Positions 22,823 to 33,000 are shown, counted from the stretch's first letter. The stretch is DNA of 64,000 nucleotides from Ulota crispa (GCA_963920765.1 OY987242.1:34186002-34250001), one strand, 5' to 3'. Notes: generated by a model not told the origin, from the letters alone. Translations and numbers: made by a program.

Positions 22823-25800
22823 GTACTGTACATTCAACAGGCATCACCATCTCTTCTGTATTCAAACATCAGAATCTTTCGTTTTTTTGCATCTGCAAAG
22901 GTAGTCAAACTTACTTAACCTCTAGCTCCAAGTAACTCGAGTCTTCACTGCAATCCATACAGAGAGAAACCCAGTGTCAAGTTCTTTAGTTGACTAAAAA
23001 CTTGAGTTTTGAGGTTTGAAATGGAAAAGCTTAGTTCGGGTAGAATACCGAATGTCTGCGGTGTCCCCGCGCTGCTTTTAAGGTAGGAGGCTCATGAATG
23101 GAGCACCTAAGGGTTGAAACTGAATTTTGGGGAGGTGAAATTTCTTGTAATAATTTTCAGTAAAGACAAGAGGAATTGGCATCTAACCCAAGTTGTTTCA
23201 TATTTTTGGGAGCTTTGTGAAAATAGTTATGAAATTTTTGAAGTGGAAAGGTCGTAGGGCTCTAAAATGGTGCACCTCCTCAAATGTACATTGCCTGTAC
23301 ATTGTTGAAGGGCTATGAAAAACAACACGTACAAGCAAAATACATTTGAGGAGGTGAACTATTGTAGAGCCTGAACGGAATTAGAGCCTCTCTCCAAGTA
23401 ACTCGAGTCTTTACAGCAGTCCATACAGATAGAAACCCAGTTGATTAAAAACTTGAGTTTTGAGGTTTGAAATGGAAAAGTTCAGTTCGGGTAGAATACC
23501 GAATTCCTGCAATGTACCCGCTTCTATTGTGGTTTGGCTAAAACCCACTCTTGGTTGTAGGTGAAAGTAGTCCCACATGTGTGATTCAAAACTCGGCCCT
23601 GAGGAGCAATTCCAGTAGTCCTACCATGTCCACCATTTCCAAGGCTTCCAGTGACCCAGGCAGGAGATCCACGGAGAGTAAGCTGCAAGGTGTGGCAGCC
23701 AGATCGCCCCCAGAACTCGATGAGGAAGTCGTTGATTCTGGGGCACCATCTCCTAGATTGGAGCTTCAGAAGGTAATCACCAACTTATGTAATCGACCTC
23801 TTGTGTTTCAAAAATCTCGTTAGGGAAATTTTTTCTCTTCCAACAACCCGAATTAGCTCCAGTCCGTGTTCCTGCATTGTAATGTCTTTTCAAAGGTAAT
23901 CAGTTTCAACACATTATTAAAGCTACCACGAAGCCCTAATTCTCAGAAAGTAACTGCTGTTGGATTCCAGATTGGAGATGTTCGAGAACGCGTTAGGGTA
24001 TTTGAAAGCGTCAACTCCACTTCCGGAAGGTCGGAATCAAAAGGTGAAGCTCGAACCCCCTTCTAATCAAATGGCCCCTTTGTTTTCTTATATGATGGAC
24101 TTGATTTGGAAAGTGTTTGTCAATCAAGCTACCATAAGCAACCACCCAGGCAGAAACATAAATTCTTCCAAATGCCAGCAAAAATAATATGACAAATCAA
24201 TGATAAGATCCACACTCAGTAATGGAAGCAGTGTTATGGACAAGGCCCAATGTATCCAAAATGTGTCCATAGGACACGGGTTATACGAGTAACCTAATAA
24301 TTAATTAAAAAAAACCGGTAAGAATGAAACTAGGGAGTTCAGGAAATAATTTCTTATCATTCTTGTTACCATTCCCATGTCTTTCATCCCTGTTTAAAAC
24401 CGTTTGATTGGTGACCAAGTTCGTAAATGTCTTTGTCTTCCATGCTTGATGAATTGCAATGTACCGAGATAGTCGTATATATATCGACATCCTACAATTA
24501 TGTCCACGTTTACTACAGGGAAACAATATTGCGGTGAATGGCACTAGAGGTGTCCTTTTCTCCAGAACGATACTTTTTAGTATTACTATGTTTTTGAATT
24601 CAACAAACTTTTGTAAATTTCCCTTTGTTATTTCAGGAATTCTTCACATTTTCCCTTTCTTCTGTGATTTTTCCATGTCTCACATTTCCCTGTTAACCCC
24701 TAAAGGATGTTGTTGTTTTGTACATAGACTCTTATGTTGTATATGGATGGGGTATTTGGATAGCATACGAATCCCATTGGAGTTATTAATTTCAAGCCAA
24801 GTCATAAACGTACTATTGGTCAACTAGGATTTTTTGAGGAATTTTAGGCATTTTTCATAAAATAATTTCTTCAAGTACTAAATGATTCTTGTACAAATGC
24901 AGACAGCACTTTTGGTAGGCATCATCCTTTAGGGGTTAATACACGGGATTTGACGAGAGTTTGCTGTATATATATGAGGTTTGGTTTGTCGTTTGTAACG
25001 AGGAGGGGGGTTTTGGTAGCAGGTCAGATGAACACCGATTCCAGCATGGCGAAGGAGAACGCAGGCTGGTCAATACCGCAGTATCATTCAAAAGATGCAA
25101 CATTAAATCCCCCTCTCAAGTCCATTCAGTGTGCAGTCGCTGAAGTGAAGACCGTGGAAACAGGGATGAAAAAATCAAAGCAAGGGAGAATCCCTGTGGC
25201 ACGCCTCCCCGATTCAAGCATCATGCACTGTCAGAAGACACCTGGCATCTTCAGCTTCAACGCCACCTACATGTCCAGCACTGCAGACTCCGATGATCAG
25301 GAATCTGATGATTTCAGTGATCATCAAGTCCATAGCGACATCACAACCACAACTCCTAAAACTGTTGTTGTGCATCAACAGCAACAGCAACTCGACCTGT
25401 GCCGAAGAACGTACCTGGCGCCTTTGTTGAAACCCACTCCCTCTAAATGGGATGACGCTGAGAAATGGCTACCAGGTGATCCTTCGCGAGAACTCCCTCT
25501 GTCCCTCTAAAAAGCTCCAAATTATAAACATCTCTTGTACCACTAAAAAGCTCCGTTTTGCTGCTTTCAAGCGTTCAGAAAGCGTTTGTCTTGTTCAATG
25601 ATCTTATGGGGTAAGTTAAGTGATCAGAGAACATTTCTCTCCTAGAAAGCTTGGCCTTGCCCATATGAGGTACCATTGTTGCTACTAATCTTTAAATCAT
25701 CAATAATGAGTTGGCAACATGCACAAATATGGTTCTTTTTTGCATGGAATTTGGGTGCTCAAATGGCGACATCAAAATTAGAGATTTTGCTTATAATTGG

Positions 25801-28800
25801 TAGATAGTGTATTGATTCTAGAATGCATGTGTCACTAGCACAAAGACTTGCAAGGAAACTTTTTGGATATCTTTAGATGGATAGAGGGAGTATTTCATTA
25901 GCTTTTTCGATACCTGTCCTTTATCACATGCTATGTGTGATTTTTGAACTTTGAAGTAGAGGTTCTGAAGTTATTGGCTTTCGGATTGTGTGAAACTTAT
26001 CTCTGCAGGAAGTGAATGTCACTCTGCCAGGGCTAAGTCTCGGAGTGGACCCCTGCTGGCTCAGTTGGTGGCCGCTCAGTTTGGCATGTCTATCCCATGG
26101 AAAGGACCTCAACTTATTCTTCCGTCACAAACAGACCGGCACTACTCTTCACGTACGTCTCACTATTTTGCTTTTCCCGAAATAAAGAGATCAATAGGGT
26201 AATTATCGAGAAAAAGAGATTAACAAATTTGTAACTTTTCACCTTCATTTCAAGGATCTAAGCACACTTTGTGTAAGATATAACCGATTTGCAACACATA
26301 TAATCTCTCTCAAAAGGTAGCACAGTTACTATCTAACAGACTCTTCACCCATGTTAGTTGAAGGACCTGATTTCTATATTTCTTCGTAACAGATGCTTTT
26401 CTTTTTCCCACCCCAAACTCACTATCAACCTCTATTATATGTCACAAAGTTGATTCATGGGTAAAGTTAGTGGAGGTTAAGAAAGAGAACTGGAACAGTT
26501 TGGGTGGTATTCAGTGGTGCGATAAGGTCAACGCTTCAGGTTAAAAAAAAGTGTTACATTTGTCCAAGCATTAATCATAAACATACACTTCATTTGCATT
26601 ACTTTCCCTAGTTCTAGTGGTTGTAATTTTGGAGAGGTGTTTTTCACCCATGTTTTTTATATACAAACCAAACACCTTTCTAATTGATGAGTCAAAATGG
26701 GCATGGACGAAAAGCAGATGTTGACCATATGCAAGCACTTGACCTCAACCAAGCTCATAATACACGCTTTGGGCAAGCTCGTAAGTCATAATACATGCTT
26801 TGGGCAAGCTCACAATACATGCTTTGGGCAAAAGGGGAGTGGGGATGTGATCTTATTCAGTTGTTTATGTTACAAAGGTTGACGTTAACCAAGCACCATT
26901 GTGTTATTGCAGCAGGGGTGGTAGCGTTGGGGCAAATAGGGGGAGAGCAGGCCGAAGTTGACAGCAGTGGCTCGGAGACTGTTGTAGACGTGAAGGACAT
27001 TCAAACGCAATCTTCAGCAACAACAACAATAACAACACCCCCAGGGTTTGTGCATTTCACAGCCGATGAGAAGGAGCAGCTGAATCGACTGCTGGACCGC
27101 TACGCCGTGGAGAATGTGGGAGCATCTGAGCTAGTGACTCACCACAATAACAACAGCTCATCACCGTCCCTCCTAAATGGCAGCTTTCTCAAACTGGGTG
27201 TTGCTCTGGAGAAGCCTCCTGTGGTGGAACTCTCTCCTCCTCCAGGTCAGTGTTCTCAAATAATTTCGTTTGGTAGCTACATTAATTGTGAGAATCATAG
27301 CATCGAATTTGAAATGTGGCACATTCAGCAATGCTTTGAGCAATTTAAAGCTATTTATGAAAATCACATTTGGAATTGAATATGAAATGTGGCACATTCA
27401 GCAATGCTTTGAGCAATTTAAGCTATTTATGAAAATCACATTCGGAACCACTGCTCCTGCTATTTGCTATTGGTTGTCCTTCCATGTGAGATTGGTGGCT
27501 GGTGAAGCTTGGTGAAGCTCTGTAGCCCATCCATAATCGGTCAAATGGGAGTTCTTGATTATCAGTGAGCTTCACCGGCCACCTGTCTCACATGGAAGGA
27601 TACCTTAAACCTTTTCTCTTTTTGGCCAGATTGTACCTGTTCTTTATAATCTAGATTATAGAACTAATAACTAATATAAAAGGGAGAATATTCTTTATAG
27701 CTGAATTCCCATTCTTGACAAAGCTATGGATGAAATTGTCAGATTTACATGAAAATAGGTTAATGTATAGATGAAATAATGACTTCTTTCCAAAGCACTC
27801 ATGTATGTACAAATAAGTGGCTTTGCAGTAATATGATAAATTTGCCATTCTAGTACTCACAAACGGCGGTAGAAGAAAAAGTGGGCTCGCTGTAACCCCT
27901 TTAAAATTAAAACATAAAAAATCCCCATTGCAGTTTTCATTAAACCGAAAATTGTGTTTTCCAGAAATCTTTCTTTGTAACCTTCCACCAAAGAATGAAA
28001 ATGTCCCCCTTACGGATTTCCAAGAACATTGTATTAAGGTAGGAACACCCATATGCGTCAGTGTCCCCATAACTGTCACCTCTAAAATCTTGGAAAATCT
28101 GTGTAAATAAATAGATGTAATGACAAGGATGTACAACATGTGAACATGAATTCTTAAAAGTGGTATGGGTGCAATGGCAGTTTGCTCTTTAAAAATTCAC
28201 AACCTACTCTCACAATATCCAAATAATACATTCAAAAGTGCAAACTCATTATTTTTCTGTTCCTAATAGGATCCTATAATTTACTAGCTGTTTTTTGATA
28301 CTCATCATGTTCAGAACCCTTAGTTTGACGCTTATGGGTGTACATACCTTAGTGAAGAGGGTTACAACCTGTGACTCTCCTCTTAATTGGAAGCCGTTCA
28401 ATCAACAAAAACTACGAATCTTAACGTGACAGATTTATGCAAAAATCGTGACATCACGTCCTAAAACCTCCTCCGGTGCTTCGTAGTCCATTCTCAAAGC
28501 ACAATCACCTTGAACTCCACCAATCCTAACCTGATTGTTGATCATCTGCAGGAGATAACAATTCCAAATATACTCATGACTTGAATTTGAAGCCTAATTA
28601 CACAAAAGCTCCAACAAAAGACATAGAGTCAACAACGACACAAGAAGGTTAGAACTCTTCTCCTCGTTATGCGCTCTGCAAACATCCTAGTATAATTTTT
28701 TTGTTGTTTGATTGTTTAGATGTTCAACTATTATGTTATGAGCTCCGCAAACATCTTATTATAGATTTCCATTGTTTGATTATTTAGATGTTCAACCATT

Positions 28801-31800
28801 CTGTTATGCGCATTGCCAACATGTTATTATAGATTTTCATTGTTTGATTGTTTAGATGCTCAACCATTATGTTCTGCATTCTGCTAACATCTTATTGTGA
28901 ACTTTTAAAGTTTGATTGTTTAGATGTTCAACCATTGTGTTATTAATCCATCATTTTTTACAGCTAATTAAGGTAGGAACACTCATAAGCGTTAGTTTAA
29001 GGGTTTTGAATATGATGACTATTAATAAACATCTAACAAATTATAGGATCTTTTTAGCAACAAAAAATAATGAGGTTTGCACTTTCAAATGTATTATTTG
29101 GATACTGTGAGAGTAAGTTGTGATGTTTTACAGAGCAAACTGCCACTGTACCCATATTTACCAACACTACGGTTTTATATTCACGTGTTGTACATCCTTG
29201 TAATTACATCTATTTACTTCTACAACTTTTCCAAGATTTTAAAGGTGACAGTTATGGGGACACTAACGCTTATGGGTGTTCCTACCTTAATGCGCATTGG
29301 TTCCCATTTCTTTCATGGCATAATAAGACAAGAAGCTTGAACTCCATTAGGGCAGTAATATTGCTCATCTCCCCAAATGAACTCCACTGCTACATGCTTT
29401 CTTCATAGCCTTTCAGAAATGTACAGTGGACGTACATTTGAGAAAGTGATCCATTTTAGAGCCCTTTGACCTTTCCACTTCAAAATTTCATAACTAATTT
29501 CACATTGCTCTCAAAAATACAAAATAACTTGAGTTAGATGCCAATTCCTCAAGGAAAATTTACTGAAAAATATATTAAGAAGTTCCACCTCCCCAAAATT
29601 CAGTTTCAGCTCTTAGATGGTCGGTTTATGAGCCTCTTACCTTAGTTGCCCTAAGATCTTTGTTGCTTGTTTGCAGGGGAATGTGATTCCAAAGACGCTC
29701 TACCCATGGATTCCACGTCGAACTCAACCCGAGTGGCAACAAGAGACATGGGAACTGCAATGACACCCACCCCATCTGTGGAGCCATCACGAACAAGCAC
29801 TCCTCTAAGAGAGAAAGCACAGAAGCTAAACAATGCAATGGAGACAACAAAGGAATTGAATAATGCCACTGTAGATTTGGTGCTGAGCGAGGAGGATTTC
29901 CAAACAAAGACACGGCAAGACATTGTAGCGCTGGGCACACAATTGGGCAAAGCCAGCATTGCTGCAGCGTGGACTGCGCGGGAAAAGGACAAGGACGCGC
30001 GGGAACCTTTGGCGTCGGGAAGGCGGAGTCGTGACACGCTGGACTTGGAGAACCTTCGGAGAGACGTGTTTGCTTCCCGAGCTGACGCGTGGCGGGAAGC
30101 AGAGAAGGCTAAGTATATTTCCAGGCATACATCAATAAACTCAAACCTCTTAAATGTGTTTGCCTTTGAAACTAACACCCTGTTGTACTGTAGTGTGTAA
30201 ACTTGTTGTACTGCTGTTATACTATTTCAAAGCTAATGTAATGATATCACTTTTATTTTGTATAAAGAACAAACTTCCTTGGTTCAAAATTTTAAAACTT
30301 AGAAATGATAAATAAGTTTGTAGTGTAAGAATTTGTGCTGTATCTAAGTTTTTGATGTCAAGGTTAACATGAAAGTTTGCTCTAAGAGTGTTTATGATAC
30401 ACACTCTTTTTATTAATACTTAATGAACACAACTTGTAATGCACATGTTTTCAATTCTTTGCTAATTTTGGTTAGTGACTATGTTAGAAGTTCCTATTAC
30501 TACATGAAAATTTTCCCTAAGAGTGTTTATGCTACATTCTCTTTTGCTTAATACTTAACAAATACAACTTGTAATGCATTTCAATTCTTTGCTATTTTTA
30601 GATAGTGGTTATGTTAAAAGCTCCCATTACTACTCAACACTTATTCATGACCTTATGTACTACATTCTAAAATACAAATACATGTTGTTTGTACAGGTAA
30701 AGTAAAATTGTTAAATGGATGGGAATGGTTATGTCTAACTTATGAGCCATGACACTCACAACTGTTGACAATATGTATAGAATTTGCATGTAATTTTGCA
30801 ACATTTCATTGTATTGGTGATTTACAAACAATTTATAGTATTGCATGTTGTGGGCACATTTCAACACCTTGTCACCTTGTGACTAGGTGTAACATGCACC
30901 TATGACAAGCCTTATTGTTTAGCAACCAACACTTGATCTAAATCATGGATTGTAGCACACCAATGACACATCCAACTAGTGCAATATTTCTTTTCAATCC
31001 TATGCAATTGGATTTTCTACGTAGTGTAGAACTTGTAATGTTTCAAGATTTGTAGGCATCAAGGTCCATATCAAATAGTTATGATCAATTGTTGTCATGC
31101 AAATTCACTCTTAACTCTTTATAGAGTAATGATTTTATCATATAATTGTGTTTCCCTAAAACCTTAAAGTGTGGCATAGCAATGCTTGAAATCAATTGTG
31201 ATGCCCTTAATCTTGGAAGTGTCAAGATGCCCAATCTCTTGTGTTTTACCTAAAAGTAGAAGTTAGGGGAAAAATTATGAATTTTGTGAGATGTTTGAAA
31301 TTTGGAGTTCGATATAAACACATATTAAGACTTTATTAATAGTTGCTGTTTTGTTAGAAAAGCATATCAAATCAGGGATGAATGTTTTTGACAAAAGCTG
31401 ACACTCTATCACGAATTTACCATCAGGTTTGAGCAGGAGCAAGCCAAGATTCAGACATGGGAGGAGCTTGAGAAGGCCAAGGCAGAAGCAGAGATGCGGA
31501 AATTGGAGGTTCAATTCTACTTTGGAACATTTTCTTATTCAAAGAGTTTTAAAAATTTTCTGCAACAACCAACTATTGCTCTGAAAATATTAACAAATAA
31601 AACCCCTCGTTGCACGCAATAGCCTATGATTAGCTTAAAGCTTTTGCATTTTGAATCCTTAAATTAAGGGAATTGATATATACACACCCGGGGTTTGATA
31701 TATGCTCACCGGAGGGAATATTTTAGACATTTACCATCAATAAGTTGAATTTAGAATGTTTGGAATGCTTGAATTCAGATTTGGATTTAGAGACCATGAT

Positions 31801-32911
31801 TTATTCTAGGACTACAAAAAATAAAATACAATTGAACAATGCTTAGTGGAAAAGCTTAGCTAAGGGCAAATAAAAAAAAGCTATGCTTTTGTAGTGAACA
31901 TTGTTCAATTGTAACTTCCTTTGTGGTTTTAGATTAAATCAAGGTCTCTAAATCCAAATCTGAATTCAAACATTCCAAATTCAGCTTGTTGATGGTAAAT
32001 GTCTAAAATATACCCCCTAGTGTGCATATATCAAACCCAGGGTGTGCATATATCAAACCAGGGTGTGCATATATCAAACCCAGGGTGTGCATATATCAAA
32101 CCCAGGGTGTGCATATATCAAACCCAAGGTGTGCATATATCAAACCCAGGGTGTGCATATATCAAACCCAGGGTGTGCATATATCAATTCCTTAAGGTAG
32201 CAACACCCATAACCAACACCTTGAAAATCTTGAAAATTTTGTGGAAGTGAATAGATGTAATTACAAGGATGTACAATATGTGAACATGAAACCTTAGTGT
32301 TGGTATTAGGTGCAACTGCAGTTGGCTTTTTAAAAATTCACAACTTATTCTCACAGTATCCAAAGAATACATTCAAAAGTGCAAACTCATCGTTTTTCTC
32401 TTGCTAATAGGATTTAATAATTTGCTAGATATTTTTTACTAATCATCATGTTCAAAACCCTTAGTTTGACGGTTATGGGTGCTGCTACCTTAAGTTAAAT
32501 GAGAAGTAAAATTACTGTTCTTTTTCTTGTGTCCATTCCAGTGATAGAATTAGGTACCTCCATTTGAGATAAGGATCCAAAACACATTAAAGATCAATGA
32601 GGAGAGATGTAAAAACTCAAATAACTAAATGGATCATTTGAAATGAAAACTTGATTAACTCACAGCTTTCATCAAGTGAATGATATTGAGTGGCTTGCGT
32701 GGTGCAGCTTAAAGCAGAGCGCATGAAGTCTCAGGCTCATGAGAAACTGACCCGTAAACTGGCAACGATGCGGCGCCACGCTGAGGAGCTTAGATTAGCA
32801 GCCGAGACCCGCCGAGGTGATTCTGCTGCCAAGGTAGCCAAGAAGGCTGAAATTCTCAAAACCAATGGCAAGATCACCAACCTGTTGTTCTTGTCCTTCA
32901 TATGTACATAG
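22513..32911 (+). CDS. REM: Remorin, group-6-like, 10 exons, about 784 aa
   Basis: Exons 22513-22822, 23561-23772, 23971-24043, 25023-25475, 26009-26152, 26913-27245, 28552-28647, 29677-30124, 31427-31508 and 32708-32911 join to 2355 nt with matching phases throughout. Diagnostic motifs in order: PSKWDDAEKWL (residues about 340-349), RDMGTAMTP...EPSRTSTP (about 563-583), DIVALGTQLGK (about 622-632), then the C-terminal remorin domain from ADAWREAEKAKYISRFEQEQ through KIQTWEELEKAKAEAEMRKL, LKAERMK and KLATMRRHAEELR to the end. The first three motifs are those of group-6 plant remorins. The C-terminus, ITNLLFLSFICT, is a short hydrophobic tail with one Cys, fitting the usual C-terminal membrane anchor. 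Known role: plasma-membrane nanodomain scaffold with a coiled-coil C-terminal domain. The N-terminal 340 residues are low-complexity, Ser/Thr-rich and longer than I expect for the family. ATG 22513 is the first in frame; ATG 22591 has a better context (G at -3) and would give 758 aa. Confidence 0.85.
22823..23560 (+). other. Remorin intron 1 with family B copy between direct repeats
   Basis: GT...TTGTAG intron of 738 bp. Bases 22926-23070 and 23392-23522 are direct repeats (both include AGTAACTCGAGTCTT and GGGTAGAATACCGAAT), with a family B element at 23079-23391 between them. That copy keeps its left end, TAAGGTAGGAGGCTCATGAA, but the right end stops at GAGCCTCT. Confidence 0.7.
23079..23391. 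mobile_element. Family B element in remorin intron 1
   Basis: Left terminus AGGTAGGAGGCTC, interior AGACAAGAGGAATTGGCATC, and a right terminus that lost the outer ACCTTA. Confidence 0.65.
23561..23772 (+). CDS. REM: Remorin exon 2
   Basis: Phase 1 start (Gly split) after TTGTAG; encodes GESSPTCVIQNSAL to SPRLELQK. Ends in phase 0 before GTAATC. Confidence 0.75.
23971..24043 (+). CDS. REM: Remorin exon 3 (73 nt)
   Basis: Follows GGATTCCAG in phase 0 and encodes IGDVRERVRVFESVNSTSGR plus SESK. Ends in phase 1 before GTGAAG. Confidence 0.7.
24044..25022 (+). other. Remorin intron 3
   Basis: 979 bp, GT...GGTAGCAG. It contains the short family A element 24693-24939; the remainder is AT-rich and unremarkable. 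Confidence 0.7.
24693..24939. mobile_element. Short family A element in remorin intron 3
   Basis: TTAACCCCTAAAGGATGTTG to ATGATGCC-complement ends (GGCATCATCCTTTAGGGGTTAA). It is the partner copy of 9490-9735. Both copies are followed by TACACG after the right TTAA, so the element end or the insertion preference may extend slightly. Confidence 0.75.
25023..25475 (+). CDS. REM: Remorin exon 4
   Basis: Largest exon (453 nt), phase 1 at both ends. Encodes QMNTDSSMAKENAGW, the FSFNATYMSSTADSDDQESD acidic patch, a five-Gln run and, at the end, PSKWDDAEKWLP, the group-6 signature. Confidence 0.85.
25476..26008 (+). other. Remorin intron 4
   Basis: 533 bp, GT-AG, AT-rich; nothing else recognised inside it. 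Confidence 0.6.
26009..26152 (+). CDS. REM: Remorin exon 5
   Basis: Follows CTCTGCAG, completing Gly, and encodes GSECHSARAKSRSGPLLAQL onward. Ends in phase 1 at a strong GTACGT donor. Confidence 0.8.
26753..26832. repeat. Short tandem repeat in remorin intron 5
   Basis: Three imperfect copies of an approximately 25-32 bp unit built on AATACATGCTTTGGGCAAGCTC. The rest of this 760 bp intron (26153-26912) is plain AT-rich sequence. Confidence 0.75.
26913..27245 (+). CDS. REM: Remorin exon 6, with tandem acceptor
   Basis: The acceptor is TTGCAGCAG, so the exon can begin at 26913 or 26916; both keep the frame. Encodes GVVALGQIGGEQAEV, a Thr-rich run, and ADEKEQLNRLLDRYAVENVG. Ends in phase 1 before GTCAGT. 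Confidence 0.75.
27305..27450. repeat. 72-bp tandem duplication in remorin intron 6
   Basis: Two near-identical copies of GAAATGTGGCACATTCAGCA continuing to TATGAAAATCACATT, offset 72 bp, starting 60 bp after the exon 6 donor. Confidence 0.85.
27472..27604. repeat. Small foldback in remorin intron 6
   Basis: GGTTGTCCTTCCATGTGAG near 27472 is mirrored by CTCACATGGAAGGATACC ending at 27604, and the inner GGTGGCTGGTGAAGCT by AGCTTCACCGGCCACC. Likely a small MITE or hairpin. Confidence 0.75.
28035..28351. mobile_element. Family C element in remorin intron 6
   Basis: TAAGGTAGGAACACCCATAT at the left and GACGCTTATGGGTGTACATACCTTA at the right. Interior AACTGTCACCTCTAAAATCTTG. Flanked by TA. Confidence 0.75.
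28552..28647 (+). CDS. REM: Remorin exon 7 (96 nt, no internal ATG)
   Basis: Lies between ATCTGCAG and GTTAGA, phase 1 at both ends. Encodes DNNSKYTHDLNLKPNYTK and the linker to TTTQE. It is called because the flanking exons need a phase-1/phase-1 join and it is open throughout; without it exon 6 would also join exon 8 in frame, so it could be a skippable exon. Confidence 0.6.
28669..28940. repeat. About 66-bp tandem repeat, four copies, remorin intron 7
   Basis: Unit built on TATGCGCTCTGCAAACATCT then TTGTTTGATTGTTTAGATGT and TCAACCATT, repeated at about 28669, 28738, 28804 and 28870. Confidence 0.85.
28969..29289. mobile_element. Family C element, opposite orientation, remorin intron 7
   Basis: TAAGGTAGGAACACTCATAA to GCTTATGGGTGTTCCTACCTTA. 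The interior order is reversed relative to the other copies (GGTGACAGTTATGGGG lies near the right end). Confidence 0.75.
29395..29644. mobile_element. Family B element (inverted, partial), remorin intron 7
   Basis: Reverse complement of the family B interior (ATGCCAATTCCTC, AGTTCCACCTCCCCAAAATT) ending GAGCCTCTTACCTTA, 32 bp before exon 8. Its outer left end is not recognisable. Confidence 0.6.
29677..30124 (+). CDS. REM: Remorin exon 8 (ends at a GC donor)
   Basis: Starts in phase 1 after TTTGCAG. Encodes GECDSKDALPMDSTS, RDMGTAMTPTPSVEPSRTS, DIVALGTQLGK and the start of the remorin domain up to KAKYIS plus the first two bases of Arg. The only junction that preserves the conserved KAKY...RF..E spacing is AG|GCATAC, a GC donor. 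Confidence 0.85.
30370..30635. repeat. About 135-bp tandem duplication in remorin intron 8
   Basis: CTAAGAGTGTTTATG at 30382 and 30517, each followed by AATACTTAA...AACTTGTAATGCA...TCAATTCTTTGCTA. The rest of this 1302 bp intron (30125-31426) shows nothing further. Confidence 0.75.
31427..31508 (+). CDS. REM: Remorin exon 9
   Basis: Follows ACCATCAG in phase 2 and encodes FEQEQAKIQTWEELEKAK, AEAEMRKLE. Ends in phase 0 before GTTCAA. Core of the remorin C-terminal coiled coil. Confidence 0.9.
31668..32191. mobile_element. Family D foldback in remorin intron 9, 524 bp
   Basis: Left end GGGAATTGATATATACAC, right end GTGTGCATATATCAATTCC. The arms are long inverted repeats (GATTTGGATTTAGAGACC on one side, GGTCTCTAAATCCAAATC on the other). 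The left target site is TTAAATTAA; the right one is TTAAGTTAA once the family C element that split it (32193-32492) is removed. It is longer than its relatives because the right end carries an expanded 22-bp tandem repeat. Confidence 0.75.
32019..32190. repeat. 22-bp tandem repeat, eight copies
   Basis: Unit GTGTGCATATATCAAACCCA plus GG, repeated eight times at the right end of the family D foldback; the left end has only two diverged units. The reading frame across it (repeats of Cys-Ala-Tyr-Ile-Lys-Pro) is an artefact. Confidence 0.95.
32193..32492. mobile_element. Family C element inserted in a family D target site
   Basis: TAAGGTAGCAACACCCATAA to GGTTATGGGTGCTGCTACCTTA. It interrupts the right-hand 9-bp duplication of the foldback, leaving TTA on one side and TAAGTTAA on the other; removing the element and one TA restores TTAAGTTAA. 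Confidence 0.8.
32708..32911 (+). CDS. REM: Remorin terminal exon 10
   Basis: Follows GTGCAG in phase 0. Encodes LKAERMKSQAHEKLTRKLAT to GDSAAKVAKKAEILKTNGK and the anchor ITNLLFLSFICT, then TAG at 32909-32911. Confidence 0.9.
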   Translation, partial: LKAERMKSQAHEKLTRKLATMRRHAEELRLAAETRRGDSAAKVAKKAEILKTNGKITNLLFLSFICT

Positions 32912-32921
32912 CAGAAAACAA

Positions 32922-32927
32922 AATAAA
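32922..32927 (+). terminator. Polyadenylation signal of the remorin gene
   Basis: AATAAA 11 bases after the stop codon, in the context AAACAAAATAAAGCTC. It is unusually close to the stop for a plant transcript, so a further downstream site may also be used. Confidence 0.45.
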
Positions 32928-33000
32928 GCTCTTTTGGGATTTGATACAATAATCCTGCCCTTGCTTCATCACGTACTTTTCCATGTCAGCATTGTACAAA

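Noticed and set aside
27651..28139. 162-codon minus-strand frame
   Set aside because: Runs through a family C element within remorin intron 6; unrelated to any known domain.
30112..30118. GTATAT as the donor of remorin exon 8
   Set aside because: It keeps frame but removes Tyr-Ile-Ser-Arg from the conserved domain; the GC donor at 30125 preserves the family spacing. Kept as a possible minor isoform.
31999..32250. Reading frame of a repetitive peptide
   Set aside because: It is the translation of the 22-bp tandem repeat at the end of a foldback element.
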